From: Tritrichomonas musculus
Taxonomy: Eukaryota > Parabasalia > Tritrichomonadida > Tritrichomonadidae
Length of the DNA stretch: 64,000 nucleotides
Reading direction: 5' to 3'
Assembly (NCBI GenBank): GCA_039105265.1
Contig: JAPFFF010000011.1
Location: forward strand, 3,720,001 to 3,784,000
Numbering within the stretch: the stretch's first letter is position 1; each line of letters starts with the position of its first letter. Below the pieces are notes generated by a model. The model was given only the letters and a program-made list of their open reading frames with translations, was not told where the DNA came from and did no database searches. A program made the translations under genes and the position numbers. Below, one piece after another: positions 26,507 to 34,650 of this stretch.

Positions 26507-28381
26507 TTATGCATTTACTTGTGAACCAGCTGGTGTTTCATCATCAACATATTCTAAACCATTCAAACTCAATTTGAAATATGTATCTCTTGTCAAAATT
26601 AATTGACTTGGGGGCGGATGAACAATGTTACCACTTGGTTCTAAAATGTTGTAATAAGTGTCATTCTCACCTGTGTGAATTGGTTGACCATTTACTTGAA
26701 CCTGAATGTTACCAAATCCACCGTCCAATCCATCATAACAATAACCAGCTGAAGCTCGTTCAGTTTGAATATTGAAAACAAATGAAGTTGCATCGGAAAG
26801 GGTATTTTTGTATCTGTTTCCATGAGAATCATTTTTGGGCATGGTGAATGAATCTTCAAATTCCTTTGTGCATTGAAGTGTAATCCCATCAAGGTCTCCA
26901 GCGGTTAATTGATTTTCAAAGAATCTTGCGCCAATTGTGTCAACATTTTCATCTGGGAAGTTCTTTCCACCAATGTTTAAATAACAATTTTGGTAAACCG
27001 GATTCTCAAAAACAGTTAAATCATTATGATGCTTTGGAAATAGTAATGACATTGTTGTGACATTAATTAATGGTATATTCAATGTTGATTTGATTCCATT
27101 TGAAGCTGCTGCTATAGGAAATGCATGATATTCAATTTTCTGAGATGGAATTATGATTCCTTCACGAAGAATATTTTCAATACCCTGTCTAGTAGATTCA
27201 CATACACCATAACCTTGCATATTTGATTTGCAAAGTGTGATTGTCATTTGATTGCATGTCAATGTTGCAACTCCATTTGAATATTCAATGTCATGATAAT
27301 TTGATTCCAAAATTTTAACAGTATCTCCTGGTGCTAAAGGAACATCAGGATTATGTGCAGCAACCATTTCAGCAAATGGACCTTTATTTACATCAGATTC
27401 ACGAACATCAAATTTGGTATAATCCTCTGGAGTATAATGGAATACAACTTCTTTTGGAGTCTCATCTTCTGCAACAGGTGCTCCAGCATGCATTCTCTGA
27501 TATTTGATTGTAAGAGTTTGGTCAAAAACAGCTGGTATAGTTGCTTCATTACCAATTTGTGTGAATTGACGTTTGAGCTTACCGCGAACCTTTAAATCAC
27601 GAAGTTTATCCAATTCATCAGCGGAAACAGTTTCATCATCTTCAAGGAAAGCCTTTGTTTCAGCTACTACATATGGGTCAATTACTGCCCAAACCAAACC
27701 AGCAGAAGTAACTTGAAAACGAATTGATAAATCACCAATAATTCCATTTGGAAACAAATCGAAAGCTTGAAGGGCAAGTAAATCATCAAATGGAAGGTTC
27801 AAATCAAATTCAACTTGTGTTTTACCACTTTCTTTGAAATCCATTAGATTAACATATGTACCAGCCATTGTTTGAGAATATTGTGAAATATTTTCCCATA
27901 ATGAATGAACAAACCTACGACGCTTTTTTTCAGTTTCAGGTTTAAGAGCTGAATACAAAAATCCTTCTCGAACACATTCGTTTTGCTGATATCCAACATT
28001 AACGTTATTATGTAAGATTTCCAGTCTGTCCAATAATTGATTTGAAGACTTAAGTCCAACAAATAATTTGTAGAAGTGTTGTGGGTCTTCGATTGAACGT
28101 AATTTGGTAAGGTCTGTATTCAATTGTAAATCCAATTTGACATGAAATGTTAAGAATCCTTTATCAACATCAGAAATGAAGTGGTCTGGATGCGTTAAAC
28201 TGATTTGAGAATATTGTCCTTGATGAAATGGTGCAGGTTGGTCATGACAGTCAACAGTTCTGAATGAAAATGAGCGTGTACCATCATTAGTATTAATCAT
28301 TTCACGCATCTTATTAAATGTATCAAGAACGTTTCCTGCTTCAATTTTGTAATTATGTGCTCTTTCGTTGCGATACAACAT
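26507..28381 (-). CDS. element B major capsid protein (double jelly roll)
   Basis: 624 residues from the ATG at 28381. Beta-rich throughout with no membrane segment. The end (ILTRDTYFKLSLNGLEYVDD) and the earlier AGYCYDGLDGGFGNIQVQV are clearly related to the end of the partial protein at 63567-64000 in element A. Size and place next to integrase, penton-like and packaging genes fit the double-jelly-roll major capsid protein known from Mavericks and related viruses. The fold is inferred, not shown. Confidence 0.78.
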   Translation of the reverse strand: MLYRNERAHNYKIEAGNVLDTFNKMREMINTNDGTRSFSFRTVDCHDQPAPFHQGQYSQISLTHPDHFISDVDKGFLTFHVKLDLQLNTDLTKLRSIEDPQHFYKLFVGLKSSNQLLDRLEILHNNVNVGYQQNECVREGFLYSALKPETEKKRRRFVHSLWENISQYSQTMAGTYVNLMDFKESGKTQVEFDLNLPFDDLLALQAFDLFPNGIIGDLSIRFQVTSAGLVWAVIDPYVVAETKAFLEDDETVSADELDKLRDLKVRGKLKRQFTQIGNEATIPAVFDQTLTIKYQRMHAGAPVAEDETPKEVVFHYTPEDYTKFDVRESDVNKGPFAEMVAAHNPDVPLAPGDTVKILESNYHDIEYSNGVATLTCNQMTITLCKSNMQGYGVCESTRQGIENILREGIIIPSQKIEYHAFPIAAASNGIKSTLNIPLINVTTMSLLFPKHHNDLTVFENPVYQNCYLNIGGKNFPDENVDTIGARFFENQLTAGDLDGITLQCTKEFEDSFTMPKNDSHGNRYKNTLSDATSFVFNIQTERASAGYCYDGLDGGFGNIQVQVNGQPIHTGENDTYYNILEPSGNIVHPPPSQLILTRDTYFKLSLNGLEYVDDETPAGSQVNA

Positions 28382-28423
28382 TTTGAATAACAAAAAAAGT
28401 ACTATTATGGGTCTTTTTTCATA

Positions 28424-28687
28424 ATGAAAACAATGGGCATCGGAATCTTCAAAAAAATGAAAAACGCTTTTAAATCTGTAGGTAATACCATAAAGAATGT
28501 TGCAACTAAGGTTGGTAAAGCACTTCCCAAAGTTGTTGAAGTTGGTAAAAGAGTAACTAATGCTGTAAAACCTGTTTTGGGTGGAATACCTCTTATTGGT
28601 GATGCTGTTAGAGCAATTGATACAGGATTAAATTTTGCTGACAAAGGTCTTAAAATTGGTAAAAGTTTAATTGATGAAGTCACATAA
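28424..28687 (+). CDS. element B small amphipathic protein, pVI-like
   Basis: 87 residues, basic and Gly/Val/Ala/Lys-rich. It starts MKTMGIGIFKKMKNAFKSVG, then repeats of KxVGxxxxNVAxKVGKxxPKV and ends in a hydrophobic GGIPLIGDAVRAIDTGLNFA segment. Amphipathic helices of this type recall the membrane-active minor capsid proteins of adenoviruses (pVI), and Mavericks are known to carry small proteins near the capsid gene. It is divergent from the capsid gene. Role inferred. Confidence 0.6.
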   Translation: MKTMGIGIFKKMKNAFKSVGNTIKNVATKVGKALPKVVEVGKRVTNAVKPVLGGIPLIGDAVRAIDTGLNFADKGLKIGKSLIDEVT

Positions 28688-28695
28688 GTGCCTGA

Positions 28696-28710
28696 GAACA
28701 CTTTGTGTTC
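28696..28710. repeat. mini-hairpin after a stop codon
   Basis: GAACAC-TTT-GTGTTC, eight bases after the 87-residue gene. It may help 3'-end formation; this is not shown. Confidence 0.7.
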
Positions 28711-28752
28711 GAAGTCGCATGAAAATGATTAAATTGTATTTTTTTATTTTAA

Positions 28753-29214
28753 ATGGATTTGAAAGTAATTAATGAAATAACTACTGAAATAAAGAATTTT
28801 AAATCAATTGAGGAGTTCAATCTGTACTATCAGAAACACAAAGATGATATGAACAACCAGACGACTCAATATCTAAATCGGGTTTACAAAATTGTTACAC
28901 CAGATGGTGTTGAATACAGAATCACAAAAAAGAATTGTCAAAAAGAAGGTACAAAACGAGTTGGGGGAGATATATTTTTAAAGAAAGTTGTCAAAACTAA
29001 TGAATTGAAAGAACTTGAACAAGATGTTATTAAAGCAGATATTGAGAATCTCAAAAGTATGTTCTCACAAAATTTGTCAACATTTGATAACGAGATTAAA
29101 GATTTGAAACAAAGCTATGAACTCAAATTCACAGTATTAGATAAAAAAATTGCTGAATTAACCAATACTGTAAATCAGATTGCCAAATATATTAACCAAC
29201 AAATGTTGGATTAG
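28753..29214 (+). CDS. element B 153-aa coiled-coil protein
   Basis: The first 90 residues look folded (YRITKKNCQKEGTKRVGGDI). The last 60 are a coiled coil (heptads in LKELEQDVIKADIENLKSMF to IAELTNTVNQIAKYI), suggesting an oligomer. It is the second gene of a plus-strand run leading to the packaging ATPase. A GC-rich hairpin lies 10 bases after the stop. Family not recognised. Confidence 0.6.
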   Translation: MDLKVINEITTEIKNFKSIEEFNLYYQKHKDDMNNQTTQYLNRVYKIVTPDGVEYRITKKNCQKEGTKRVGGDIFLKKVVKTNELKELEQDVIKADIENLKSMFSQNLSTFDNEIKDLKQSYELKFTVLDKKIAELTNTVNQIAKYINQQMLD

Positions 29215-29223
29215 ATTTTAGAA

Positions 29224-29238
29224 GGGCTCTTTGAGCCC
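29224..29238. repeat. mini-hairpin between convergent genes
   Basis: GGGCTC-TTT-GAGCCC between the ends of two convergent genes. The place would suit a shared terminator or RNA-processing signal. Confidence 0.75.
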
Positions 29239-29249
29239 CTACAAAATAT

Positions 29250-29516
29250 TTATATTTTGGAACATATTGGGACAACTGAATGATTTAATGAATAAGTGTG
29301 AAAATTCAATTTTTTTGTTGTTGATACTTGAGGTTCATGTTGAATACTTCCTTTATCCTCGTATTTCTTAACAGTTGGTGCAGAATTAATTCTGGTACGT
29401 TCTTTTTGCATTTTAAGTTGTAATCTATCGTAGTGATTCATTCTTTTATCATCATGAATGGTTCGTTTTTGTTCGTAACTCGTAGAGTTTGAACTCACTT
29501 GTGAGTGAAAGGACAT
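29250..29516 (-). CDS. element B 88-aa basic protein, unknown
   Basis: A small polar protein rich in Ser, His, Lys and Arg (YEQKRTIHDDKRMNHYDRLQ), probably disordered. It is divergent from the gene at 29532 with only 15 bp between start codons, the same tight spacing as at 20873. Existence as a gene is supported by the ATG and by the way it fills the gap exactly. Confidence 0.45.
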   Translation of the reverse strand: MSFHSQVSSNSTSYEQKRTIHDDKRMNHYDRLQLKMQKERTRINSAPTVKKYEDKGSIQHEPQVSTTKKLNFHTYSLNHSVVPICSKI

Positions 29517-29531
29517 TTTTGCTTCGATTAA

Positions 29532-29762
29532 ATGTCTGAATTAAACGAATATAAGAAGGAGATTCCTGAACTTAAACGTATCAAACGAACCCTCAAAGAA
29601 AAATGTTATGATTACAAGCAACATCTAAATAATGTCAAATCTGGAATGCTTGGTTCCAGTGGGCTTGCTGTTCGTGAATCATTAATTGAAGATATTAATT
29701 CATTAAAGGAAAAAGTAAAAAAATTGGAAAACGAATTGAATGAATTAGCTAACAAGGATTGA
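29532..29762 (+). CDS. element B 76-aa coiled-coil protein
   Basis: Short and nearly all helical, with heptads in two blocks (LKRIKRTLKEKCYDYKQHLN and LKEKVKKLENELNELAN). Likely an oligomer or adaptor. It is followed after 37 bases by the gene at 29800 on the same strand. Confidence 0.55.
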   Translation: MSELNEYKKEIPELKRIKRTLKEKCYDYKQHLNNVKSGMLGSSGLAVRESLIEDINSLKEKVKKLENELNELANKD

Positions 29763-29799
29763 GTAATCTACGAATAAAGGTTTTTTTAGATTGAAATCA

Positions 29800-30438
29800 A
29801 TGTCGAATGTATTACGGAAAGCAAGAATATTAAGTTCTGAAAATGATGCTTCGGTAAAACAGAGCCAAGAAACTAATGTTGAAATCAAAATCAAACCTCA
29901 ACATACGATTCCTCAACAAGCACATCCAGTTTATTATCCAAACATTCCTCAAATGCAACCCCAAATGACTCCTCAAACAAGGGACGTAAATTTTACTATA
30001 CCGGAGGAGAATTCTCAATATCAATTTCAACCTCCAACAAGCAAAGCGTCAGCAGGAGCAGACTTGTCTGCGACTCTTTCTCAAGACCATGGAATTGCAG
30101 ATTTGGGAAGTGAGATTGAAGACTTAACTGTTAAGAACAAATTTTTAGAGACACTTCTTTCAATTTATGAATTAAATCCACTTCGTGTAAATAATTACTT
30201 GGTTTGTCACTCAAATTCATTGATGGAATTAATTAAAATACTAACACATGCTGATAAAGTTGAACTTATTATTGATGAAGATTCTGGTTGTACGGGATGT
30301 GTATCGAAGAATAAATATTTAGAAATCCAACGAATTCTTGTCACAAAAGATGGTAAATCAAATGATTTGAAATATGGTTACAATGATGTTTATGCACAAC
30401 TTGTTCGATATGGTATTTCACTTAAATTATGTGTTTAA
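29800..30438 (+). CDS. element B 212-aa protein shared with element A
   Basis: The ATG at 29800 is used; the frame has no ATG further up. The first 90 residues are a Gln/Pro-rich linker. The rest is folded and matches the C-terminal part of the protein at 56645 in A: LMELIKILTHADKVELIIDE against LQEIIKTILGKNCSSVEIYI, then DED with nearby cysteines (CTGC here, KCC in A), and an end ISLKLCV against LCLKYVVV. Keeping this gene in both elements suggests a core virion or assembly role. Family not recognised. Confidence 0.65.
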   Translation: MSNVLRKARILSSENDASVKQSQETNVEIKIKPQHTIPQQAHPVYYPNIPQMQPQMTPQTRDVNFTIPEENSQYQFQPPTSKASAGADLSATLSQDHGIADLGSEIEDLTVKNKFLETLLSIYELNPLRVNNYLVCHSNSLMELIKILTHADKVELIIDEDSGCTGCVSKNKYLEIQRILVTKDGKSNDLKYGYNDVYAQLVRYGISLKLCV

Positions 30439-30448
30439 ATTTATTCAA

Positions 30449-30580
30449 ATGTTAACTGAAATTCTTTTGGGAACTATTTTGGTTGTTCATGTTATTGAAT
30501 TGTGTGTAATAATTGCTGTTTTCAAAGAAGATGAACCCCCTAAACTCACAGAGGAGTTGCGCTCGAAGCTTTACTCATAA
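30449..30580 (+). CDS. element B 43-aa membrane protein
   Basis: Starts MLTEILLGTILVVHVIELCV and continues IIAVF, a single membrane helix at the N-terminus, followed by a charged tail (KEDEPPKLTEELRSKLYS). It fits between the stop at 30438 and the ATPase start at 30584, three bases after its own stop. A longer frame upstream overlaps the previous gene and is not preferred. Confidence 0.5.
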   Translation: MLTEILLGTILVVHVIELCVIIAVFKEDEPPKLTEELRSKLYS

Positions 30581-30583
30581 TAA

Positions 30584-31552
30584 ATGTTAAAACCCAGCAA
30601 ATTTGATTACAAAACAATATTTTTTTCAGATACTTCTGACTATGATGATGACATAGATTTTGAACATTACGAAGAACATCAGATGATAAAACCTATTATG
30701 ATTGAAAAGCCCTCTCGCTCTGCGAGCTCGACTACGTCGGTGGAACCGAGCTCTGCGAGATTTGATATTGATTTTGAAATGAATCGAGCGTACAAAAAAA
30801 ATGAATCAAAAATAATGTCAGAATCTATTCGTCCAATTGGTCCTGGAATCTATGCTAATTATAATTCTCTAAACATTATTGTTGGAGCACAGGGTAAAGG
30901 TAAATCACACATTGTATTAAGAGATATAATTCAAATTTCTCGATTGAAGGAGTCAAATGTACATCAAATTGTGTATATTAGCAAGAATGGAATTATAAAT
31001 GATTCAACATTTGAAGCTCAACGCGAATTGATAAATTTACCTGTGAAAGTTGTTTCCGACACAAATGCTGAAGCTTATTTAAAAGAATTGGATTTATGGA
31101 AGGAATTATATATTAAATATACTTCTGTTGGGAGGATTACGATTAACGAAGATAAATTACAGAAAATGTTTCAATTCCTTAATATCAATAAACTTGGTAA
31201 ACCTAATGTGCCATTAAATACAATAATTCTGTGTGAAGACTTCATTAAATCGAAATTGTTAAAATCTGCTTACTTCACAAATTATATAACTCAATTGAGA
31301 CACAAACATTCAATCGTTTATGTGAACGTTCAATTCTTCAAAGCGATTCCAACAGATTATAAGAATAATTGTACTTCATTCTTTATTTTCAATGGATTCT
31401 CAAGGCAGAAGTTGAATTACATATATCAACAAGTTGTTATGCCAGTTGAATTTGAAGATTTGTGGAGACAATATAATCGAATGAAGAATCATGATTTTGT
31501 TTTGGTGAATACACGAGAAGGAAGTATTGAATTTATAAGATTCAACCAGTAA
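30584..31552 (+). CDS. element B packaging ATPase (FtsK/HerA, A32-like)
   Basis: 322 residues. Walker A IIVGAQGKGKSHIVL near residue 100 and a Walker B-like TIILCEDF near 211; the arrangement and size fit the genome-packaging ATPase of Mavericks, adintoviruses and NCLDVs. The first 75 residues are an acidic, Ser-rich tail (EKPSRSASSTTSVEPSSARF) coded partly by a GC-rich mini-hairpin at 30714-30726. It should pump element DNA into capsids. It is the last gene of the plus-strand run. Confidence 0.8.
   Translation: MLKPSKFDYKTIFFSDTSDYDDDIDFEHYEEHQMIKPIMIEKPSRSASSTTSVEPSSARFDIDFEMNRAYKKNESKIMSESIRPIGPGIYANYNSLNIIVGAQGKGKSHIVLRDIIQISRLKESNVHQIVYISKNGIINDSTFEAQRELINLPVKVVSDTNAEAYLKELDLWKELYIKYTSVGRITINEDKLQKMFQFLNINKLGKPNVPLNTIILCEDFIKSKLLKSAYFTNYITQLRHKHSIVYVNVQFFKAIPTDYKNNCTSFFIFNGFSRQKLNYIYQQVVMPVEFEDLWRQYNRMKNHDFVLVNTREGSIEFIRFNQ
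30714..30726. repeat. mini-hairpin in the ATPase gene
   Basis: CTCGC-TCT-GCGAG, followed by a wider pair GCTCG (30726-30730) and CGAGC (30747-30751). It is read in frame as a Ser/Arg-rich tail segment. Confidence 0.65.
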
Positions 31553-31603
31553 GCACAAAAAAAATATTTTGGCTATGCTAAATCCGCTAGGAACCATACA
31601 CAA

Positions 31604-31621
31604 TTAACAGTTAACTGTTAA
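31604..31621. repeat. 18-bp perfect palindrome between convergent genes
   Basis: TTAACAGTTAACTGTTAA. It contains two overlapping AACNGTT sites, the classical Myb consensus, in opposite directions. It lies between the ends of the ATPase gene and the gene at 31643, so it could also act as a 3'-end signal. Confidence 0.75.
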
Positions 31622-31642
31622 ATAGACAAAAAAATATTCAAT

Positions 31643-32104
31643 TTATTCATCAAGAACAATATCTTGATGGTTTCCTTTAAATATTTGTGGTTCAGGTATT
31701 TCATATTTCTCACGAAGTTTCAAAATCATTTCTTGATTTGATTTGTTAATTCGTTCAATTGAATAATTGTAAAATGAATGTTCTTTAAATGTTTGAACAT
31801 CTGTATTACCATTAACAAATGTTTCAAAAGAATTTATGTTAATCCTTCGTCGGAGATTTGATGTTAGAATTACATGTTCAAGATTCATATCTTTCAATTG
31901 ATTTGGATAAATTCGTGTGATTTTTTTGTCAACGTTTGTTAATGAAATGTATAACACACGAACAAGGTAAGTACCTTTTCCGATATTAATTGGAAATCGT
32001 TCACAAAGTAATGTAAAATCACATTTTTGATATTCATCTGGATTTGGAAGTAATGAGATTAATGAATTGATGTATTCATATACTCGAAGGTTGGTTGTTG
32101 TCAT
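31643..32104 (-). CDS. element B 153-aa protein, unknown
   Basis: A soluble mixed-fold protein with strands such as CDFTLLCERFPINIGKGTYL and LVRVLYISLTNVDKKITRIY, and a helical C-terminal third. It is followed upstream, on the promoter side, by the hairpin array at 32153-32255. No motif or family is recognised. Confidence 0.55.
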   Translation of the reverse strand: MTTTNLRVYEYINSLISLLPNPDEYQKCDFTLLCERFPINIGKGTYLVRVLYISLTNVDKKITRIYPNQLKDMNLEHVILTSNLRRRININSFETFVNGNTDVQTFKEHSFYNYSIERINKSNQEMILKLREKYEIPEPQIFKGNHQDIVLDE

Positions 32105-32152
32105 TTGATTACAAAATAAAAAATTGAAAATAAATTTTAAAAATTGAGTTTC

Positions 32153-32255
32153 GGCTCGAAGAGCCTCGACCGAAGGTCTCGGGCAACGAAGTTGACCTCA
32201 GCCAAACGAAGTTTGGTTTTGAATTTCCTTTGGAAATACTCAGAACCATGTTCTG
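32153..32255. repeat. array of six mini-hairpins
   Basis: Six perfect short stems in a row, each with a three-base loop: GGCTC-GAA-GAGCC (32153), GACC-GAA-GGTC (32168), CAAC-GAA-GTTG (32184), CCAAAC-GAA-GTTTGG (32202), ATTTCC-TTT-GGAAAT (32223) and CAGAAC-CAT-GTTCTG (32241). The stems differ in sequence but share the loop and size. It is within the gap upstream of the gene at 31643 and downstream of the HNH gene. Confidence 0.9.
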
Positions 32256-32290
32256 TGAAAGAAATGCAAAAAAAATAATTGTTAATTGAT

Positions 32291-32686
32291 TTAATAAATT
32301 ATACCAGATGGTGTATAACGTACACATCGAGAATCATTAGTCCAACAAAGATTGTCAATATGATAATCAAATTTGTTATGATTAATATGCTTAACAAGTT
32401 TATAATTATTAGGGTTTGGAATAAATTGTTTAGCGATTAATTCATGTTTTTTATATAATTTTCCGTTCAATTTAACATGTGGACAATTGTTTTTCATGAT
32501 TTCTTCTAAAACACGTTCACAACGACCCAGTGTAATAATAAATGGAAATTCGGTTTGAATAAAATACTTGTATTCAAAATTAAGTAATGGAACATAAGTA
32601 GTATCAGGTTTTGATTCAATTATATATTTCAAAAATTCATCAAATTTAATTTCGTCAACATATTCATGAATGTAATTTGTTGTCAT
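32291..32686 (-). CDS. element B HNH-type endonuclease
   Basis: 131 residues. The C-terminal half matches the HNH homing-endonuclease pattern: KLYKKHELIAKQFIPNPNNY, then a HINHNKFDYHIDNLCWTND core, as in phage and giant-virus HNH proteins that have VNHIDGNKLNNHVSNLEW. The N-terminal half is of unknown fold. It stands free between the KilA-N gene and the hairpin array. It could cut DNA in recombination, spread itself, or move the hairpins; the last is speculation. Confidence 0.7.
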   Translation of the reverse strand: MTTNYIHEYVDEIKFDEFLKYIIESKPDTTYVPLLNFEYKYFIQTEFPFIITLGRCERVLEEIMKNNCPHVKLNGKLYKKHELIAKQFIPNPNNYKLVKHINHNKFDYHIDNLCWTNDSRCVRYTPSGIIY

Positions 32687-32785
32687 TTTATAGTAGAAAA
32701 AAAATTAAAAAAAAATTAAATTTGAAAAATTAATTTTTGAATTTGACAAAAAAATAATTTCTAAACAGATTTTTTTTCCGGTTAG

Positions 32786-33010
32786 TTTTGACATTGATTT
32801 TACAGCTTGGTTTTCAACATTTATTCGTGTGGTAGAATTCTACCATTCGATTTGACATTGATTTTCATAGTTGGTTATCAACGTTTATTCGTGTGCGGGA
32901 ATTCCCGCAAGCGATTTTGACATTGGTTCGGCTCAAAGAGCCTCAGACAAACAAAGTTTGTTTTTCACAGCTTGGTTATCAACGTTTATTTGTGTAGGAG
33001 TTTTCTCCTA
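32786..33010. repeat. three 64-bp repeats, each ending in a different hairpin
   Basis: Repeats start near 32790, 32854 and 32919 with GACATTG, share TTGGTT.TCAAC.TTTATT and GTGT, and end in palindromes with different stems: GGTAGAATTCTACC (32831), TGCGGGAATTCCCGCA (32894) and TAGGAGTTTTCTCCTA (32995). The third repeat contains two additional hairpins, GGCTC-AAA-GAGCC (32930) and ACAAAC-AAA-GTTTGT (32947), where the first two have only a few bases. Confidence 0.88.
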
Positions 33011-33038
33011 GACGCAAAAAAAAAATAATTTAATTGAT

Positions 33039-33782
33039 TTATTCTTGAAATTCAACAAAATATAATGTAATTAAATCATATAATTGTTCTAACAAATCAA
33101 TTTGTGCATAAATGACACAATTATCAATTAACATTTCATTTTCATTGAAGTTCTCACGAATTATATTTTTGATATCACGATTACATGTCATTGAAACTGG
33201 TAAATTATCTCGGTAAAACCAGTTTTCATCTGGATTATCGAAGTGATTTCGCATTTTTGAAAACGAATCGATGTGTCTTCGAACAAGATGTAATTTACAA
33301 CGAGTTATTGAATCTGGAATTGATTCTCGCCAAATGAAGAAAACATAATCAAATTGTCTTCCTTCAGGTACAGCACGTAATGTTAAGTTTTCAATTTGTT
33401 CTTTCAATTGATTACGTTGTTGATTAAAATAGTTATCAAGAAGTTTCATAATGTCAAATGAATATGATGGGGAACACCAAATTGCAACATGATTGACAAG
33501 TAAACGGTGAATATACATTCCTTTTAATTCGTTAGGTAAATTTGGTCGGTTTTCATATAATTTCTGGTCCGGAGGAATTCCGCCGGACCCATTTATGTAT
33601 TCAAGAAGTTCTTTCGAACTTTGATTTTGAAACCAGTGACGTGCTGGTTTATTAGATTGACATGAATTAATAATACTTTGCATTTGATACATATCATCAG
33701 AAATTGAATGAATGATTCGAAGTTTGTCATTATATTGGATATATTCATATTCATCATTAATTGGTGTAACAATTGTGTTCAT
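33039..33782 (-). CDS. element B KilA-N domain protein
   Basis: 247 residues, related along the whole length to the protein at 47316 in A: GIPPDQKLYENRPNLPNELK, GMYIHRLLVNHVAIWCSPSY and KLLDNYF are shared. The pattern YIHxxLVxHxAxW.SPxYSF is the KilA-N DNA-binding domain of phages and large DNA viruses. The C-terminal half is a conserved second domain (KLHLVRRHIDSF, then LPVSMTCNRDIKNIIRENF). Likely a DNA-binding regulator. A palindrome at 33566-33589 lies in the coding sequence at GSGGIPPD. Confidence 0.8.
   Translation of the reverse strand: MNTIVTPINDEYEYIQYNDKLRIIHSISDDMYQMQSIINSCQSNKPARHWFQNQSSKELLEYINGSGGIPPDQKLYENRPNLPNELKGMYIHRLLVNHVAIWCSPSYSFDIMKLLDNYFNQQRNQLKEQIENLTLRAVPEGRQFDYVFFIWRESIPDSITRCKLHLVRRHIDSFSKMRNHFDNPDENWFYRDNLPVSMTCNRDIKNIIRENFNENEMLIDNCVIYAQIDLLEQLYDLITLYFVEFQE
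33566..33589. repeat. 24-bp near-perfect palindrome in the KilA-N gene
   Basis: Outer arms GGTCCGG and CCGGACC enclose GGAATTCC, with a single mismatched pair. The related gene in A has GTCGG-AATT-CCG at the same codons, so coding constraint may explain part of it. Confidence 0.7.
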
Positions 33783-34331
33783 TTTTGAATAAAGATAAAA
33801 AATTAAATAAAAAAATAAATTTGAAAATTAATTTTATTAATCAACTTTTTGAATAGAATAATATAAATGTGAAAATTTCATGTTTACAGTTGATTTGAGA
33901 ATCTGATTTTTAAAATATATATTACTATATAAGTCCGCAATATAATTGTATAATTACTTTGTTTCACTGAGCTAAAGAAGTTGATTATTAAAAATGTTAA
34001 TATTTTTTTCACACTGATTTCATAGAATAAACTTATTATGATACTGTAAAACGTTGTTTTATTGATGTTCTTATGTAACTAATTGCGATTAGCTATTTTA
34101 TTTGAAATTTGAATTTTCAAGATATTAGATGAGATAATCATCTGAAACCAAAAATCGAAAAAGTGGAATATTTGAAATCGGGGTTATGTGATGATTACAA
34201 ATATATATGATATTTGTTCCAAAAGATGCTCTGGATATAAAATTCGAAAAATCGGAATTATCTGTAAAATTGAGAGACCATTGAATTTAAAAATTTTATA
34301 ATTGAATAGAAGATGCCATGTATTCAAAATT

Positions 34332-34545
34332 ACAGATTTCTCTGATGAATTTTATTTAAGAAGTAATTCAATTTATCAGATTCTGCAGAATTCTTTCACA
34401 ATTATTACAGATTTGTCGGATGATTTTAATTTGAATAGTAATTCAAAATTACAGATTTGTCGGATGATTTTAATTTGAGAACTCTATCAAAAATACAGAT
34501 TTGTCGGATGATTCTAATTTGAATAGTAATTCAATTTTACCGAAA
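34332..34545. repeat. degenerate 44-bp tandem repeats
   Basis: Units of the form ACAGATTTGTCGGATGATTT followed by TAATTTGAATAGTAATTCAA start at 34332, 34407, 34451 and 34495. The last three are spaced by 44 bp; the first is diverged and 75 bp away. Confidence 0.8.
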
Positions 34546-34625
34546 AATTAGATTTATAAGATAATTCAAATAACGAATAAAAAAAAATATTTTTAATAAT
34601 CACGTTTTTCATATATTTTTTCGAG

Positions 34626-34641
34626 TATGGGATTTCCCATA
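34626..34641. repeat. 16-bp perfect palindrome before the polymerase end
   Basis: TATGGGATTTCCCATA, ten bases before the last codon region of the polymerase gene (on its 3' side), flanked by GAG and GTCGTC as are some hairpins at 32.8-33.0 kb. Confidence 0.8.
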
Positions 34642-34650
34642 GTCGTCATT

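Larger units (their letters stand above)
33783..34650. other. long noncoding gap with repeats
   Basis: An 868-bp AT-rich gap between the KilA-N start and the polymerase end, the largest in B. The first 540 bp show nothing clear. The rest holds the 44-bp repeats at 34332-34545 and a palindrome at 34626. It must contain the KilA-N promoter. Tandem repeats would also suit a replication or regulatory role. Confidence 0.55.

Noticed and set aside
33566-33589. Palindrome in the KilA-N gene as sure member of the hairpin family
   Set aside because: The related A gene has a similar GGAATTCCG at the same codons, so coding constraint explains part of it; it is kept only as a weak member.
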